Assembly (NCBI RefSeq): GCF_042767895.1
Contig: NC_091565.1
Location: forward strand, 10,844,572 to 10,854,571
Length of the DNA: 10,000 nucleotides
Reading direction: 5' to 3'
DNA from: Penaeus vannamei
Lineage: Eukaryota; Arthropoda; Malacostraca; Decapoda; Penaeidae
This document shows, piece after piece, positions 7,991 through 10,000 of the stretch. A program made the translations under genes and the position numbers. The notes below the pieces were generated by a model, which had not been told where the DNA came from, searched no databases, and worked only from the letters and a program-made list of their open reading frames with translations. Within the stretch, counting starts at the first letter, position 1. Each line of letters starts with the position of its first letter.

Positions 7991-8334
7991 ATGAGCTTCC
8001 TGAACGCAACGGCCACCAGCCTGCTGGCGGCGGACACCGACCTCCGCTACAACGACCTCCACTCCACGGCGGCCGTGAGCCTCGTCGACGACCTGGACGC
8101 GCTCCTCAGCACCCTGGCGGACGACGTGGAGACCACCGCCCAGGCGCTGACGGAGGGCGACTACCTGGACGACCTGGCGCCCTCCAACGAGACGGACGAA
8201 TGCACGAAGACCTACAGCAACATTAGCACCGCGGCGCCCTCGCTCCTCAGGTTCATCCTCTACGGCGTCCTGCTGACGACCATCGGCCTCCTGGGCCTCG
8301 CCGGCAACCTCATCTCCATCACCATCCTGTCCAG
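7991..8334 (+). CDS. Class A neuropeptide GPCR, FMRFamide-receptor-like, first coding exon (partial)
   Basis: This exon encodes residues 1-114 plus two bases of codon 115 of a plasma-membrane receptor expected to bind a neuropeptide outside the cell and signal through G proteins. The ATG at 7991 is chosen because it is the first in-frame ATG in an open stretch from 7658 and has A at -3. Residues 1-86 form a long extracellular tail with 16 Asp/Glu and few basic residues, with N-glycosylation sequons at Asn5, Asn66 and Asn77 and a single Cys71. There is no clear signal peptide. Residues 88-113 form one hydrophobic helix containing GLLGLAGNLIS; the Gly105-Asn106 pair is the TM1 hallmark of rhodopsin-like receptors, and the helix ends ILSR. 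TM2-TM7 are absent from the window. The exon ends at CAG|GTAACC, a phase 2 donor. GC-rich codons contrast with the AT-rich flanks. The GPCR call is firm. The FMRFamide-type call rests on remembered TM1 similarity. If an upstream coding exon joins at 7968, the protein could start earlier. Confidence 0.8.
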
Positions 8335-8340
8335 GTAACC
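8335..8340 (+). promoter_or_regulatory. Splice donor of the receptor exon
   Basis: GTAACC after CAG gives CAG|GTAACC, a good 5' splice site in phase 2. Without splicing the frame stops at once at TAA (8336-8338), directly after the TM1 helix. This supports an intron here rather than a 115-residue protein. Confidence 0.75.
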
Positions 8341-8615
8341 TCTGGCCGGCCTCGGCTCCCTTGGTGGCCACTTCCGGCCTTTCGAACGACTGTCGACAGG
8401 CTTAGGCGCGCATCGTAAAGGGTTTGCGCCTTGATCGACCACTGACTGTGTTATTAGGCTGACCTATAGTGACCACTGTTGACCAATATGTAGTCAGTAT
8501 TAACTAGAAGGTTTTGTGCGACAGTATGTTGTGAAAGTTACCTTATTAACAACTAACATGGATGTCCAGATTTGATGAAAGAAGACGCTCTTAGTCACTG
8601 ATAACTGACATGTCT
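8335..8615 (+). other. Start of receptor intron 1, unique DNA
   Basis: Mixed-composition sequence with no recognisable exon. Short GACCACTGTTGACC-like motifs recur around 8437-8485 but do not form a clear array. The intron runs past the window end, at least 1.67 kb. Confidence 0.5.
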
Positions 8616-9284
<669 letters not shown>

Positions 9285-10000
9285 GTTGCGGACATTTCCA
9301 AAAGGTACACCACGAATCTGGAGTTGACAATTTTTATCAAGCCAGACATGTACAGTATATAGTATTCCGTGAGGGACAGCCGTAGGTCTGTAACGATGAC
9401 TGTGATGGTTGAATTATAATTATTTACAACAGGAAGGAAATCCGACTGAGGAAATTATATCATTCAAATGACAAAACCTAAGAACAAAGGCTGACTTTTA
9501 CCTGCAACAGACGCCTCTGAAAAGAAGCAATGCTTGTCATATACAGTGTAATGAATGAAACAGAAAATGTGTCTTTATTTTCGGTAATTAATGCTATCTT
9601 TGATGTGTAGATAACTATGATACGTTTAGATTATAAAAATAAACAATAGAATTTGCGAAAGGCGCAAACTGAATTTTATTTAATGTGAAAAAATATTCTA
9701 AATGTTTCTGATTCTCCGGTGTCCAAGTTTGTCACAGTTTGTCTTTAGTAATCTTCAATGGCACTTGCTTGGCTGTTCAGGACGTTCCTTCTCTCTATAT
9801 CTTTGAAAAAAAAGAGAGAGAAAGTAACGGATACATTAGAATGACATTTTATGTTTTTAAACGTTATAGTTGTCGACTTAGAATATGCATAATAAACAGT
9901 CCCCCTGAACGCTATCTCTGAAATTTCTGACAATGTTCTCAGCAAATCTTGATGTTTAAGGGATCACTCCATGTGACTCGAGTGTACATAAACAACCCAT
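9285..10000. other. AT-rich DNA within receptor intron 1, no exon seen
   Basis: Mostly non-repetitive AT-rich sequence. I looked for a TM2-type exon continuing from ILSR (acceptor, then a short basic loop and a helix with a conserved Asp) and found none in any frame. Short frames of 60-66 codons at 9739-9945 have no domain. A GAGAGAGA stretch at about 9813-9821 is the only simple repeat. Confidence 0.5.

Noticed and set aside
7871..8371. 166-codon minus-strand frame antisense to the receptor exon
   Set aside because: It is a shadow of the GC-rich sense codons. It is Arg/Gly/Val-rich with no domain, while the sense strand has a clear TM1 motif and splice donor.

Overview
This window looks like nuclear DNA from a crustacean, most likely a decapod such as a penaeid shrimp. 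The reasons are an extreme load of simple repeats (TA, TG, ATT/ATC, TTG and GA-rich tracts cover well over half of the 10 kb), AT-rich unique DNA between them, retroposon-like pieces with A-rich tails, and one short, very GC-rich coding exon with clean eukaryotic splice signals. The organism call is inference from genome style and cannot be proved from this window. There is no bacterial-type gene organisation, and almost every long open frame is a translation of simple repeat.

Layout: 1-1740 is AT-rich DNA with scattered GAT/AAT simple sequence around one ordinary-complexity island (about 620-1080). 1740-2925 is a long ATT/ATC array with an embedded (TTG)30(CTG)7 block. 2925-3285 resembles a worn copy of an interspersed repeat that I recall as common in marine invertebrates. 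3325-3625 holds serial A-tailed fragments, including two copies of a 46-bp module. 3716-4779 and 5346-5935 are polypurine DNA; the first ends in a 44/45/56-bp minisatellite. 5975-6045 is a GC-rich 36-bp duplication. 6091-6400 is compound microsatellite. 6401-6860 is unremarkable unique DNA. 6861-7345 is ordinary-complexity DNA with a CpG-rich core. 7346-7636 carries twin (TA)n(TG)n arrays. 8616-8800 is a candidate retroposon 3' end that runs into a 137-bp TA array. 8938-9284 is more TA-rich simple DNA. 9285-10000 is AT-rich DNA in which I see no exon.

The one gene I can support is on the + strand. The first coding exon (ATG at 7991, splice donor after 8334) encodes the acidic, glycosylatable N-terminus and first transmembrane helix of a class A (rhodopsin-like) G-protein-coupled receptor. 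Its TM1 is closest, from memory, to invertebrate FMRFamide-type neuropeptide receptors. The rest of the receptor must lie beyond the window, after an intron of at least 1.67 kb. The pyrimidine-rich DNA upstream (7637-7990) holds several good splice acceptors and also a TATA/initiator pair, so the true 5' end is unresolved.

I did not find a convincing undescribed multi-gene system. The points worth a second look are the receptor exon and its upstream signals, the interspersed repeats, and the structured polypurine blocks.
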